A DNA stretch of 64,000 nucleotides from Rhabdophis nuchalis. Taxonomy: Eukaryota; Chordata; Lepidosauria; Squamata; Natricidae. The translations under genes were made by a program, and so were the position numbers. Below are positions 54,589 to 64,000 of the stretch, piece after piece (position 1 is the stretch's first letter; the number at the start of each line of letters is the position of its first letter). Where the stretch lies: NCBI GenBank assembly GCA_039707465.1, contig CM077648.1, positions 15,765,119 through 15,829,118 on the forward strand, written 5' to 3'. Under the pieces are notes generated by a model. It searched no databases and had not been told where the DNA came from. It saw nothing but the letters and a program-made list of their open reading frames with translations.

Positions 54589-57500
54589 GTAGGTAACGGG
54601 CAGGGGAAGTTTAGACCCAGCCGGCCTTTTCCAGGTGGGCTTCTTTGCACGCACTTAGCCTGGTTTTTCACCGCCTTGGCCCTTTAAGTCCAGAGGTTTG
54701 CAACTGTTAACAGTACCAGAGTTGGAAGGGATCTTGGAGGTCATCTAGTTCAACCCCCTGCAGTTGTGGCTTGTTAAAGGTCACGCGGTTCGTTGAAACC
54801 CCCCCCCCCCTCAACGCCAAGCTATTTCGGTCGGAAGCCAGCCGGTTCCCCGAGCTCCCCGCTCCACACCCGCTGTTTAAGTTTCGATTTCGATTTCGTT
54901 TTCTAGAGGAGCGCTGCCGAAAATGAATCTCCCCGCGATCGCTTTCGTTTTCCCCGTTTGCGGTGCGGTGGGTGAGGTTCCCGTCCAGATTAGGGATTCC
55001 TGCGGGAGAGGGGCAGTTTCTATCAACCAGCACCCCCCCCCTCTGAAAGAGATACTTTTGCGGCAACGGTGTCCTAACCGATTAACAGAGTTGGAAGGGA
55101 CCCTGCAGGTCGTCTAGTCCAGGGGTCTCCAACCTTTGCAACTTTAAGTCTGAAGGACTTCAGCTCCCAGACTTCTCCAGCCAGCTTTGCAAAGGTTGGG
55201 GACCCCTGGTCTAGTCCATCCCCTACGCCTGCCTCTACCTGGGATCGAACTACCCGTTTGACCTGGATGAATGGGAATGGCCGCCGGTATTGTAGAGGAA
55301 GTTTCTCGTTGCCGTCAATTCAACTATGGGTCGCTAATGGAAGGGTTGCCTGAAGCACCTGTTCCCTTCTCTTAAATCTCCCGTTTAAATTCTCTTTCTA
55401 TAAATGGTCGGTATGGATAATACAGCCAGTGGTGGGGGGACGTTGGGATTTTTTTTTTAATTTCTCTTTTTTGCTCCTTTTATCTCTAGAAGGGAAGGAA
55501 AGGAAAGGAAATAGGAAAGGAAATAGGAAAAGAGGGGAAAAGTGAGCAACTTTATTCCTGCATCTCTCTTGTTCCTTTTGTTAAAACTACCTATATCAAT
55601 GTTTCTCAACCTTGTCAACTTGAAGATGTCTGGACTTCAACTCCCAGAATTCCCCAGCTAGGCTGGGGAATTCTGGGAGTTGAAGTCCAGACATCTTCAA
55701 GTTGACAAGGTTGAGAAACACTGACCTATATTCTCTTGTACCTTCATTTCTATAAATGGTCATGTGGATAATACAATGGTGGTGGTGGGATTTAGGGATT
55801 CTTTTTATTTCTCTCTTTTTCCCCTTTTATCTCTCTAAGAAAAGAAAAAGAATGGAAAAAGAAAAGGGGGAAAGTGAGCAATTGTTTTCCTCCATCTCTC
55901 ACCCCTTTTCTTAAAACTACCTATAAAAAAGGTCTGTCATAGAAGCAGCCTTTTGTTCCACTTGTTTTATATAGAACCCTGGATTCAACCATAGGAGACT
56001 CTACAGGTAGTCCTCAATTTACAACAATTTAGTGATGGTTCAAAGTTGCAACAGCATTGAAAAAAGTGACTTAATGACCTTTTTTCATACTTACGACCGA
56101 CCTTCGTAGCATGCTCATGTGCTCAAAAGTCAGGTGCTTGGCAACTGGTTCATACTTACGACCGTTGCTGTATCCCACGGTCATGCGGTCTCCTTTTGCA
56201 ACCTTCTGACAAGCAAAACCAATGGGGAAGCCAGATTCACTTAACAACTGGGTTACTAACTTACCCACTTAACAACTATGGCAAGTAAGGTTGTAAAAGG
56301 GAGCAGAACTCATTTAACAAATATCTCGCCTAACAACAGAAATTTTGGGCTCAGTTGTGGCTGTAGGTCAAGGACACCTGTACTTAGGCAAGTGTTTTCT
56401 ACAGGCTGGGTTGAGTGCATTAAGAAGCATTTCTTTCCAGGCAGAGTGTTATAGAGGGCACATTTTGAATATACTGTCATTCAGGTAGAAGGACCTGTTT
56501 CTTACCTGTCATGTACCGGTAGTCCTTGACTTACAACCATTTGTTTAGCAACCATTCAATGTTACAACGGCACTGGAAAAAAGTGACTTACTACCTGTAC
56601 TCAGAGTTATCACCACCACAGCATCCCCGTGGTCACAATTTGGGTGATTGGCGATGGGCCTGTATTTATGAAGGTTGCCGTATCCTGGAGTGTCGGGGGC
56701 AGGTCTGGAACTTGGCTTGTCTGTTTTCTAGCTGATTACCTCAGAAGTTTTGATCGCTGAGTCATCATGCCCCGGACAAGACACCCAAAGAGGAAGAGAA
56801 ACAGACTCTGCTGTGCTTGGACAGCAGGTCTATCAAGAAGGGCAGTGATGCTGAACCTTTTCGGCACCGAGTGCCAAACTGGAACATAGGTGCATGGGTG
56901 TGCCTGTGCGTATGCCGGAGTGCTGGAAACCAAAGGCCAGCTGGCCGGTGTGTGCAGCCAATTTGGCTGTTTTTCAGGTCGTTTTCAGGCCATTTGAGGG
57001 CTATTCTCAGGCTGTTTTTCGGGCTGTTTTCAAGCCATTGTTCGGTCTGAAAATGGCCCAAAAAAAAGCCCCCCAACTGGCCCCCAAAACAGCCTGTTTT
57101 TAAACCAGAACAGCAGCTGGCTACAGCACGTGTGCCCACAGTGAGGGCTCTGTGTGCCACCTCTGGCATGCGTGCCATAGTTCCCCATCACAGAAGTAGG
57201 GGGAAATGGCAAACTGCTGCTCAATCACATCTCTTCAGCCGAAAAGATGAAAGCAATAAGGATGGGCACTGACATACACGAGGGTCATCCCTTGCACCTT
57301 TCTGTCAACATTTCTATTCTGTCATGTCCTCTCATTTCTTTGATAACCATTTTGTCCTCCTCCTCAGACCCAGGCTCCGACAGGGCCATGACACCAGTGG
57401 TGAAATTCACATTTTTTTACTACCGGTTCTGTGGGCCTGGCTTGGTGGGTGTGGTGTGGCTTGGTGGGCATGGCAGGGGAAGGATACTGCAAAATCTCCA

Positions 57501-60500
57501 TTTCCACCTCACTCTGGGGCCAGCCAGAGGTGGCATTTGCCGGTTCTCCGAACTACTCAAAATTTCCGCTACCGGTTCTCCAGAACCTGCTGGATTTCAC
57601 CCCTGCATGATACTCTCATTCTGGCGGACCCAGGTTCAGCCCATCCTTAGCTACATCAATGTGAAAGTCATGTTTTCTACCCTTTTTAAGACTTCAGTAA
57701 GAGCAGGCTCAAGGGGTATGAAATCTGTTGGGCTGTGTTCATCTTGGAAAGAAGGTGGGAAGACCAGGGAAACAGAGTGAGTATTAGGATCTGGTCTTTC
57801 GTTGATCCTAGATCAGGGGTGTCACACTCGATCCCATCGTGGGCCGGATCAAGATATTGTTTGCCCTTTGGAAGGCTGGGGTGGGCATGGCCTGGTCATT
57901 TGCCATCTCTCGGATGGCCCCACAGGACAACTCTGGGCCTATCACAAATTGGATCTGGCTCGCAGGCCCTGTGTTTAAACAGCCCCCCCCCCCCCCCCCA
58001 GTCCTAGATCCTTCTAATTCTAATCCTGTAAAAAAGATGTGGAGACTCTAGAAAGAGAGCAGGGAAGAACAACAAAGATGATAAGGGGATTGGAGGCTAA
58101 AACATATGAAGAACAGTTGCAGGAATTGGGTATGTCTACTTTAATGAAAAGAAGGACCAGGGGAGAGATGACAGCAGTGCTCCAATATCTCAGGAGTTGC
58201 CACAAAGAAGAGGGAGTCAAACTATTCTCCAAGGCACCTGAGGGTAGACCAAGAAGCAATGGGTGGAAACTAGTCAAGGAGAGAAGCAACTTAGAACTAA
58301 GAAGAATTTTCCTGACAGTTAGAACAATGAATCAGTGGAACAGCTTGCCTCCAGAAGTTGTGAATGCCCCAACACTGGAAGCCTTTAAGACAGGGGTCTC
58401 ACACTCAATTTACCTGGGGGTCGCTGGAGGCAGAGTCTGGGTGAGGCTGAGCCGCATAAGGGATTCACTCCCTCTGCGGGCCACACTAATATTATACTTT
58501 CATATCACGGTGGGGGCCACAAGATACCATCCTGCGGGCTGCAATTGGCCCGCGGGCCGCGAGTTTGAAACCCCTGCTTTAAGAAGATGTTGGATAGCCA
58601 TTTGTCTGAAACGGTATAGGGTTTCCTGCCTAGGCAGGGGGTTAGACTAGAAGACCTCCAAGGTCCCTTCCAACTCTGCTATTGTATTGTAATGACCATG
58701 CAAATGAATTCTTTTTTTTTTCTCCTGGAAAGGACCAATCCAAGCCTTGGAAACCCAGATTATCATCTACGTAAGCTGTGGAAAAGAGCATTCATTGGCC
58801 ATCAGCAGCCAAGGGAAGGTGTTTTCATGGGGAGCTGGTGGTTTTGGACAGCTTGGCACTGGGACACTAAAGGACTGTTGGACTCCAAAGTAAGTAACCG
58901 ATTCATGTTGTTGCCAAGTAGCCTTGTCTAAGCCAAAGGAGTCCTCGAGTCAGGAAAATGCAGGTTTGAATCCTGGCTGCCCCAGAATTGGGGCTTTCTT
59001 CTAGCTGGGATCTGTGCTGCATTTCTGACTTGGAAAAAAACAGATAGCTTTCCGAGTTAGGGGATGAATTTGTGACTTTTGCCATGTTCCTTTTCATAGA
59101 GGCAGGGTGTTTCCTTTCTTGCTGGCTAAGAAAGCTTGGAAGAGTTGTTGCAACAGGTCTACATCCCTCCCATAGCTGGAATGGGAGGCTTACTGCTTTT
59201 TTAGTTAAGGAAGCATCGCAATAGCAATATTGCAGTAGTGCTTAGATGTATGTCCTGCAGTGCTTTACAGCACCCAATGGGTGGTTTACAGCATATCGCC
59301 CCCAACAATTTGGGTCCCCATTTTATTGACCTGGGAAAGATAGAAAGCTGAGTCAACCTTGAGCCTATCAGGACTGAACTTCTGGTTGTGGGCAGAATTT
59401 GCCTGCAATGTTGCATTTTAATGACTGCACTACCATGGGTCCTAGTCATATTATCTTTTGCAAACAAACCAACCTTAAGCAATAACCAATTTAGTCTTGC
59501 ATAAGCTATCATAGTGCACAGTGTACTTCATCAGTCTGTTTCCATCTTATTATTTGTTCTTTTTTTTTAAATGTAGCTTTCCCTAGTCTGGTACCCTCAA
59601 ATATTTTGGTTTGCAATTCCCATTATACCCTACCAACAATGATGGGAATTACTAACCAGGGTCAAATGTGGCACAAAATCATTCTAGAATAGAAGCTAAA
59701 GAAACAAATGATTTAATGGATTATTCCAAAAAATCTTGGTTAATGTTAAATTATTGGACTAGAAGACCTACAAGGTCCCTTCCAACTCTGCTATTGTATT
59801 GTATTGTATTGTATTGTATTTTTCTTTAATTAGCATATGTGTCTTGTATAAATAAGATTTGAAATCATTGCTATTAATTAAAATATCATTTGATAATTTT
59901 TTTAATGCTTATCCTATTATTCATTTAATTAATTCACAAAGCAATTTTTAAAAAATGGTAATATTCAATTTCATTTTAAGTAGATAAAACTGCCATGTCA
60001 AGAACCTTTATATGATGATATGGTTCTGTATCTGGAATGCTAATTAATTATTTCTCTTCTTTGGTAAATTCTATAGGAAAATAGATTCTTTATCTATGTA
60101 CAATGTTATACAAGTTGCATGTGGACACTATCACTCCATAGCACTTACAAAAGGTAAGAACTGATTTTGACTTTTTTGCAATAACTTTTCTTGCTTAATT
60201 ATTTTAGATGGGGGCAAGGAGCTCATTTTTCTGCTACCGATTATTTCTGTGCATCTACATAAATGCTTATTCTTAGTTTGAGATTTTCCTAGACAGAATC
60301 CTTAGGGATTACTATAAATCTAGTTTTGATACAGAATTTAGAAGGCAAAGCTCGGTGCAGATAATTCCGAGATGGATTATCTGCATCAGTTAAATGAAAT
60401 AACTGCGGATGATTGGTTTGGACCCGTTTGGATCCAAAGCCTATTTGTTTGGACCCGTTTGGACCCATTCCGCTGAGCAGGTAGTAACTCAGCCTACAAC

Positions 60501-61456
60501 GCTCCCGAACTGCTTTGCTCAAGCCATAGGTGCCACCATCTTGTTTTTTGCGTCTGCGCATGCGCAGTAGCATTTTTTAAAGTACCGCGTATGTGCGCAC
60601 ACACAGCATGTCCTGAGCGAACTGGTAGTAGCAGCTGCCAGAACCTACCCCTGGTGTTAATCCATGGTTAACTCTGAATGGTTTTTGTGATATTCCACCA
60701 AAAATCATTTCATAAATCTATAAGATTTCAGGAGGGAGTAGATACAATTTTGAGGGCGTGATAATCGATTGTTCACGAGATCTGGGAAACTTGTGAGATG
60801 TTTGTCATCTTAAACGTTGAGGGGCTACTTTTGTCTCCCTCAGGGGTGTCAAACTCAATTGAGGGCTGCATCAGGGCTGTGGTTGACCTTGGGGGGCTGG
60901 GTGGGTGTGGCGGAATGGGTGGGCGTGGCCATCCAGGGAGGCGTGGCCACTGCCCAAACTGCTGGCCAAACCCCTTTCACTGAGTAGACCGGGCCAAAGT
61001 CACACTGGCCCGATGTTTCCTCTTCGCATTAGGTAGACCGGGCCAAAGTGACGCAGGCTGGCCACTTACATTTTCCAGGACAGCCCCGCAAGCCAGATCT
61101 GACCAGATCGTGGGCCAGTTCCAGCTCACAAGCCTTGTGTTTGACACCCCTGGTCCACCTGAACAAGTTGCCAATTTATATTCTAATCAATCTAATGGTG
61201 TTTTTTTCCTTTTTCCCTCCCAATGAAGATGGCCGAGTTTTTTCCTGGGGACAGAATAGCCATGGTCAGCTGGGTCTTGGTAAAAAATTTCCATCCCAGG
61301 CTAAACCGTGTAACATTTCCTCTCTTGCTGGCATCCCCTTGGCTCAGGTGGTTGCTGGTGGGGCACATAGCTTTGCCTTGTCTCATTCTGGAGTAGCCTA
61401 TGGCTGGGGAAGGAACAATGCACGTCAGTTGGGTTTAAACCAGAAAACCTCAAAAG
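54342..61456 (+). CDS. HERC6: HERC6-like E3 ligase, copy B, 5' part (exons 1-4 visible)
   Basis: Second tandem paralogue in the same orientation, about 34.3 kb downstream of copy A. Four exons (54342-54588, 58733-58889, 60077-60153, 61229-61456) have exactly the lengths and phases of copy A exons 1-4 and encode 236 residues of the RCC1-like domain with no stop or frameshift. Introns are retained and align with copy A, so this is a DNA-level duplicate and not a processed copy. Exon 5 would lie beyond the right edge: copy A has it about 2.6 kb after exon 4, and the flanking sequence at 63.7-64.0 kb matches 27.1-27.4 plus 27.83 kb of copy A. Whether the spacer and HECT domain survive cannot be seen. 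Likely role as for copy A. Confidence 0.88.
54880..54903 (-). promoter_or_regulatory. ISRE-like array in intron 1 of copy B (one unit longer)
   Basis: Same position relative to exon 1 as in copy A. It has AGTTTC followed by three more TTTC units spaced by two bases, so four units instead of three. The second half-array GCTTTCGTTTTCC is kept at 54941-54953. Conservation within a diverging intron supports function. Confidence 0.58.
55120..55208. mobile_element. Palindromic MITE, perfect TSD GTCTAGTC
   Basis: Inserted inside a CR1 3' motif (CGTCTAGTCC); TSD 55112-55119 and 55209-55216. Confidence 0.85.
55597..55723. mobile_element. Palindromic MITE, perfect TSD ACCTATAT
   Basis: CAATGTTTCTCAACCTTGTC with an almost exact inverted right arm; TSD 55589-55596 and 55724-55731. 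Not present in copy A. Confidence 0.88.
56004..56380. mobile_element. Tigger/pogo-like MITE, TA flanks
   Basis: CAGGTAGTCCTCAATTTACA to GTCAAGGACACCTG with TA at both ends. Confidence 0.78.
56517..56700. mobile_element. Tigger-like fragment
   Basis: CGGTAGTCCTTGACTTACAA start; truncated. Confidence 0.5.
56843..57192. mobile_element. hAT MITE (CAGTGATGGCGAACC family)
   Basis: CAGTGATGCTGAACCTTTTC to GTTCCCCATCACA, interior with repeated GGCTGTTTTCAGGC-like units. Confidence 0.65.
57395..57605 (+). mobile_element. hAT MITE (CAGTGGTGAAATTC family)
   Basis: CAGTGGTGAAATTCACATTT to GCTGGATTTCACCCCTG; flanks CATGACAC/CATGATAC. Confidence 0.8.
57814..58001. mobile_element. hAT MITE, perfect TSD TCCTAGAT
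   Basis: CAGGGGTGTCACACTCGATC, right end degenerated into a poly-C run; TSD 57806-57813 and 58002-58009. Confidence 0.78.
58024..58692 (+). mobile_element. CR1-like LINE 3' fragment, split by a hAT MITE
   Basis: Encodes [20 protein letters not shown] and [18 protein letters not shown]; resumes after the insert and ends with the CR1 3' motif. In intron 1 of copy B only. Confidence 0.85.
58391..58576. mobile_element. hAT MITE nested in CR1, perfect TSD CTTTAAGA
   Basis: CAGGGGTCTCACACTCAATT to CGAGTTTGAAACCCCTG; TSD 58383-58390 and 58577-58584. Confidence 0.9.
58733..58889 (+). CDS. HERC6: HERC6-like copy B exon 2
   Basis: 157 bases, acceptor TGGAAAG, donor GTAAGT. Encodes [20 protein letters not shown]; this start is closer to human HERC6 ([20 protein letters not shown]) than copy A is, suggesting that copy A changed more here. 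Confidence 0.9.
59215..59442 (-). repeat. tRNA-derived SINE (minus), shared with copy A
   Basis: GCATATCGCCCCCAACAATT and GACTGCACTACCATGGGTCC; orthologue of 22940-23092, where an internal segment is deleted. Confidence 0.65.
59751..59822 (+). mobile_element. CR1 3' tail, copy B only
   Basis: TTGGACTAGAAGACCTACAA, CCCTTCCAACTCTGC and (TATTG)n, inserted where copy A (about 23395) has none. Confidence 0.8.
60077..60153 (+). CDS. HERC6: HERC6-like copy B exon 3
   Basis: 77 bases, acceptor TCTATAG, donor GTAAGA. Encodes [16 protein letters not shown], two residues different from copy A. Confidence 0.9.
60842..61152. mobile_element. hAT MITE, shared with copy A
   Basis: CAGGGGTGTCAAACTCAATT to TTGTGTTTGACACCCCTG, same site as 24892-25204. 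Confidence 0.8.
61229..61456 (+). CDS. HERC6: HERC6-like copy B exon 4
   Basis: 228 bases, acceptor AATGAAG, donor GTAAGT. Encodes [17 protein letters not shown] and [12 protein letters not shown]; three residues differ from copy A. Confidence 0.93.
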
Positions 61457-61563
61457 GTAAGTCTGCCTTCAAATTATCCCGGGAAAAAATGCCCCTGCTG
61501 CCTGGTTACTTCTTTTTAATTGTCTATTTTATTGAAGGGAAAACGTTTTGGGAATATCAAGAA

Positions 61564-62100
61564 TCTATATAAATAAAAATGTAACACTGAGTTTGTTCAA
61601 AACCGCTAATTTCCAAAAGTCCTGCACTGATCGCTTCCAAATTTTCACACAACGTTCCTTACAAATACGGCACCAATGATACATATATAGATTGTGTAGA
61701 TGTCACACCTGTGCCAGGTACACGCAACGGAAATGTAAAAAAATGTAGATGGATGGATACAGAGAGCAGTGGGCCACAGGTATTATGTCATCCTTTATGA
61801 CATAAAATACTCTGTCCATAAGATTCAAGGAGAAATACAGTAGGTAGGTAGGTAGACAACTACAGGGATAGAGGAAGGGAGGGAGAAATGCGGTAGGTAG
61901 GTAGGTGGATAGAGAGAGAGGGAGAAATGCAGTAGGTGGTAGGTAGGTAGGTAGGTAGAGGGAGAGAGAGAAAGAGGGAGAAATACAGTAGGTAGGTAAG
62001 TAGGTAGGTAGGTAGAGGAATAGAGAGAGAGGAGAAACTCCACCCTTGGGTTGTGTCCCTCCTGACTGGGCCACAGCAACACGTGGCCGGGAACAGCTAG
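61564..62100 (+). mobile_element. Helitron-like element, 537 bp
   Basis: Starts TCTATATAAATAAAAATG after host A and ends CAACACGTGGCCGGGAACAG then CTAG before host T; no TSD, no terminal inverted repeats. Contains GTAGGTAGGTAGG minisatellite at about 61838-62030. No Rep/helicase, so non-autonomous. Located in intron 4 of copy B. Confidence 0.68.
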
Positions 62101-62450
62101 TTAAGGATAAAAATGATAAATCCTTTGATAAATATCTATTTTGTTCTTTCAAACAGAAATTACACCAGGCTTGACCTTGCTAAGTACATAATACACAGGG
62201 ACTAAGTAAAACTGGAATTTCATGTCATTAGAGTAATAAACTTCATTTCATATGTCTGATACCTGCAGTTATCAGCATGATTAAAAGCGCGCTAAACCAA
62301 AATACATTTGATTTGGTTCTAATGTTATGATATCCCAGCCACTGTGGATTGTAAACATGGTTTTTATCTCAGTATGTTGCACTTGTCTGGCCACTTGTGA
62401 TTCATTTAATAAAACAGAAAGAAACCTGGCTTGATTGGGGTCTTTAGAGC

Positions 62451-62564
62451 AGGGGTCTCCAACCTTTGCAACTTTAAGTCTGAAGGACTTCAGCTCCCAG
62501 ACTTCCCAGGACTCTGGGAGCTGAAGTCCTTCAGATTTAAAGTTGCAAAAGTTGGAGACCCCTG
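62451..62564. mobile_element. Palindromic MITE, perfect TSD CTTTAGAG
   Basis: CAGGGGTCTCCAACCTTTGC and GTTGGAGACCCCTG; TSD 62443-62450 and 62565-62572. Confidence 0.88.
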
Positions 62565-62934
62565 CTTTAGAGGGACAACCAGGATATTTGCCTGTGAAGG
62601 TTGTTGTTGGTTTTTAATTTAGGAGATAGAGACACGGACTCCTTTTCATCATAATCACCATCTCCACCTAGAAACAAATGGATCCAAACCTAAGGATTGC
62701 ATCTATATAAATGAAGAAATCCCATCCTGGATCTTTTCCTTAACTCCTTAAGGGTAGGAAAAGACAGATACCTGTAGACTTGCATTTGGATAGAACTGGT
62801 TCCCTCCAAGCTGGGCAAATATTAATAATAATTAAAATTTTAAAATTAAAGTTTTTAAACTAATGTATGGATAGACTGACTGAAAATCAGCAGAGATGGG
62901 TTAGAAATTGTGATTCAATTAAAATAAAACCCGA

Positions 62935-63110
62935 GTCTAGAGATTTTCAGTCATCCAGGCCATGGTTGTCCCAAAGTGCTTTTTCAAGAGGCAGCTGGAC
63001 TTCCTTTGTTTTTCCTTGAAGATGTTTCACTTCTCCAAGAAGCCTCTTCAGTTCTGCAGAACAGTTCTTCAGCGGAACTGAAGAAGCTTCTTGGATGAAT
63101 TTTAAAATAA
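62935..63110. repeat. Foldback-family repeat
   Basis: CATGGTTGTCCCAAAGTGC, GAAGATGTTTCACTTCTCC and inverted GAAGAAGCTTCTTGGATG. Confidence 0.6.
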
Positions 63111-63333
63111 GACTCAGATGTATAAACAAATTGGAAATATTACCTCTGGGGAACTAGCAAAGGGACTCCTTGAGACTCTGCAATATCATGAAATCTTTTT
63201 AGCCAACTTTGAGGAATTAAATTTCAACAAAAGAGGATTTGGAGGGGGGGAATGGGTTGGGAAATAGGTTCTAGGGATAGACTTGTAAAACAATCATTTG
63301 GTGCTTTGGATGACCCCTTTTGATTCTCTAGGT

Positions 63334-63427
63334 CAGGGGTCTGCAAAGTTGGCTCTTTTAAGACTGGTGGACTTCAACTCCCAGAATTCCCCATCAGTCT
63401 TAAAAGAGCCAGCTTTGCAGACCCCTG
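63334..63427. mobile_element. Palindromic MITE, perfect TSD CTCTAGGT
   Basis: CAGGGGTCTGCAAAGTTGGC and GCAGACCCCTG; TSD 63326-63333 and 63428-63435. Short centre deleted relative to 51388-51522. Confidence 0.88.
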
Positions 63428-63842
63428 CTCTAGGTGATTGCTAGAGGTCTTCTTTGGCATAGGAATTAGTCCTAAAAAAGTCAGTTTCTCCCTAAATGAC
63501 CTAATAGGTCAGGCTGAGTCTGGTTGATCCCTTAAATGCATATTTTTGTTCAGAAAAAACTTGTCGGGCACAGGATAGAAGACAGTGAAGTTTATCATGT
63601 ACAATCTTTAAAATAATATCATTATAAGATATAAAAATATATAACTGACAAAATTATTAATCAGTAAATAATTAATGAAAGTTATTATGTTAAAGTTATT
63701 ATAAGTTTAAATGATAGGTTCAAAGTAGAATGTGAGCACAAAAAATGGTAATGGTGGGTTGAACACATGTTTGTCCCCTTGTTAGAAAATGTGCATTCAG
63801 CCCATTCAGTATCTTTGAAATGCGGCCTGGCATAGTGTAGGC

Positions 63843-63970
63843 CAGGGGTTGGTAACTATGGCAACTTTATTACCTGTGGACTTCAACTCCCAGAATTCCT
63901 GACTCAACCATGAGGAGTTCTGGGAGTTGAAGTCCACAGATTGTAAAGTTGCCATAGTTACTCACCCCTG
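63843..63970. mobile_element. Palindromic MITE, orthologue of 27257-27384
   Basis: CAGGGGTTGGTAACTATGGC to CATAGTTACTCACCCCTG, followed by an uninterrupted GTCTAGAC. Confidence 0.78.
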
Positions 63971-64000
63971 GTCTAGACAAACAACTTTTTCACAAGCCAA

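Noticed and set aside
54342..61456. Copy B as a processed pseudogene
   Set aside because: Introns are retained and align with copy A, and all four visible exons are open with good splice sites.

Overview
The window is vertebrate nuclear DNA, most likely from a squamate reptile and probably a snake. Reasons: multi-exon genes with GT-AG introns; a Sauria-type SINE (tRNA head with an AATAAAGGCAGGATA-type tail) at 41.4 kb; CR1-like LINE tails whose 3' ends run into (TTCTA)n or (TATTG)n microsatellites, a known feature of snake genomes; and very many short DNA-transposon copies of hAT and Tigger/pogo type. No bacterial, viral or organellar genes are seen.

Layout. Bases 1-19.8 kb hold no recognisable host gene. 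They contain SINEs, MITEs, LINE pieces, two CpG-rich islands (about 1.75-2.29 kb and 3.0-4.57 kb) that could be the promoter of a neighbour outside the window, and a 4.6 kb composite: an L2/CR1-type LINE on the minus strand (12.9-17.5 kb) with a nested 1.5 kb hAT-like element. From 20,021 to 51,296 lies a complete 23-exon gene on the plus strand, copy A. It encodes a predicted 1,031-residue HERC5/HERC6-clade ubiquitin/ISG15-type ligase with an N-terminal RCC1-like propeller, a spacer and a C-terminal HECT domain with catalytic Cys at about residue 995. Its introns are full of repeats. Between 51.6 and 54.1 kb are simple repeats and transposon fragments. From 54,342 a second tandem paralogue, copy B, starts. 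Its exons 1-4 (54,342-61,456) are intact with matching splice phases, and the gene runs off the right edge.

How the parts relate. The two genes come from a tandem segmental duplication with an offset of about 34.3 kb between start codons. Introns align well enough to separate transposon insertions that predate the duplication (for example the hAT element at 24,892/60,842) from copy-specific ones (hAT at 27,393 only in A; a CR1 tail at 59,755 only in B). Exons 1-2 differ mainly by amino-acid-changing substitutions, while exons 3-4 are nearly identical. Both copies carry interferon-response-like GAAA/TTTC arrays just downstream of exon 1. This fits an interferon-induced antiviral ligase family under diversifying selection; function is inferred from family membership.
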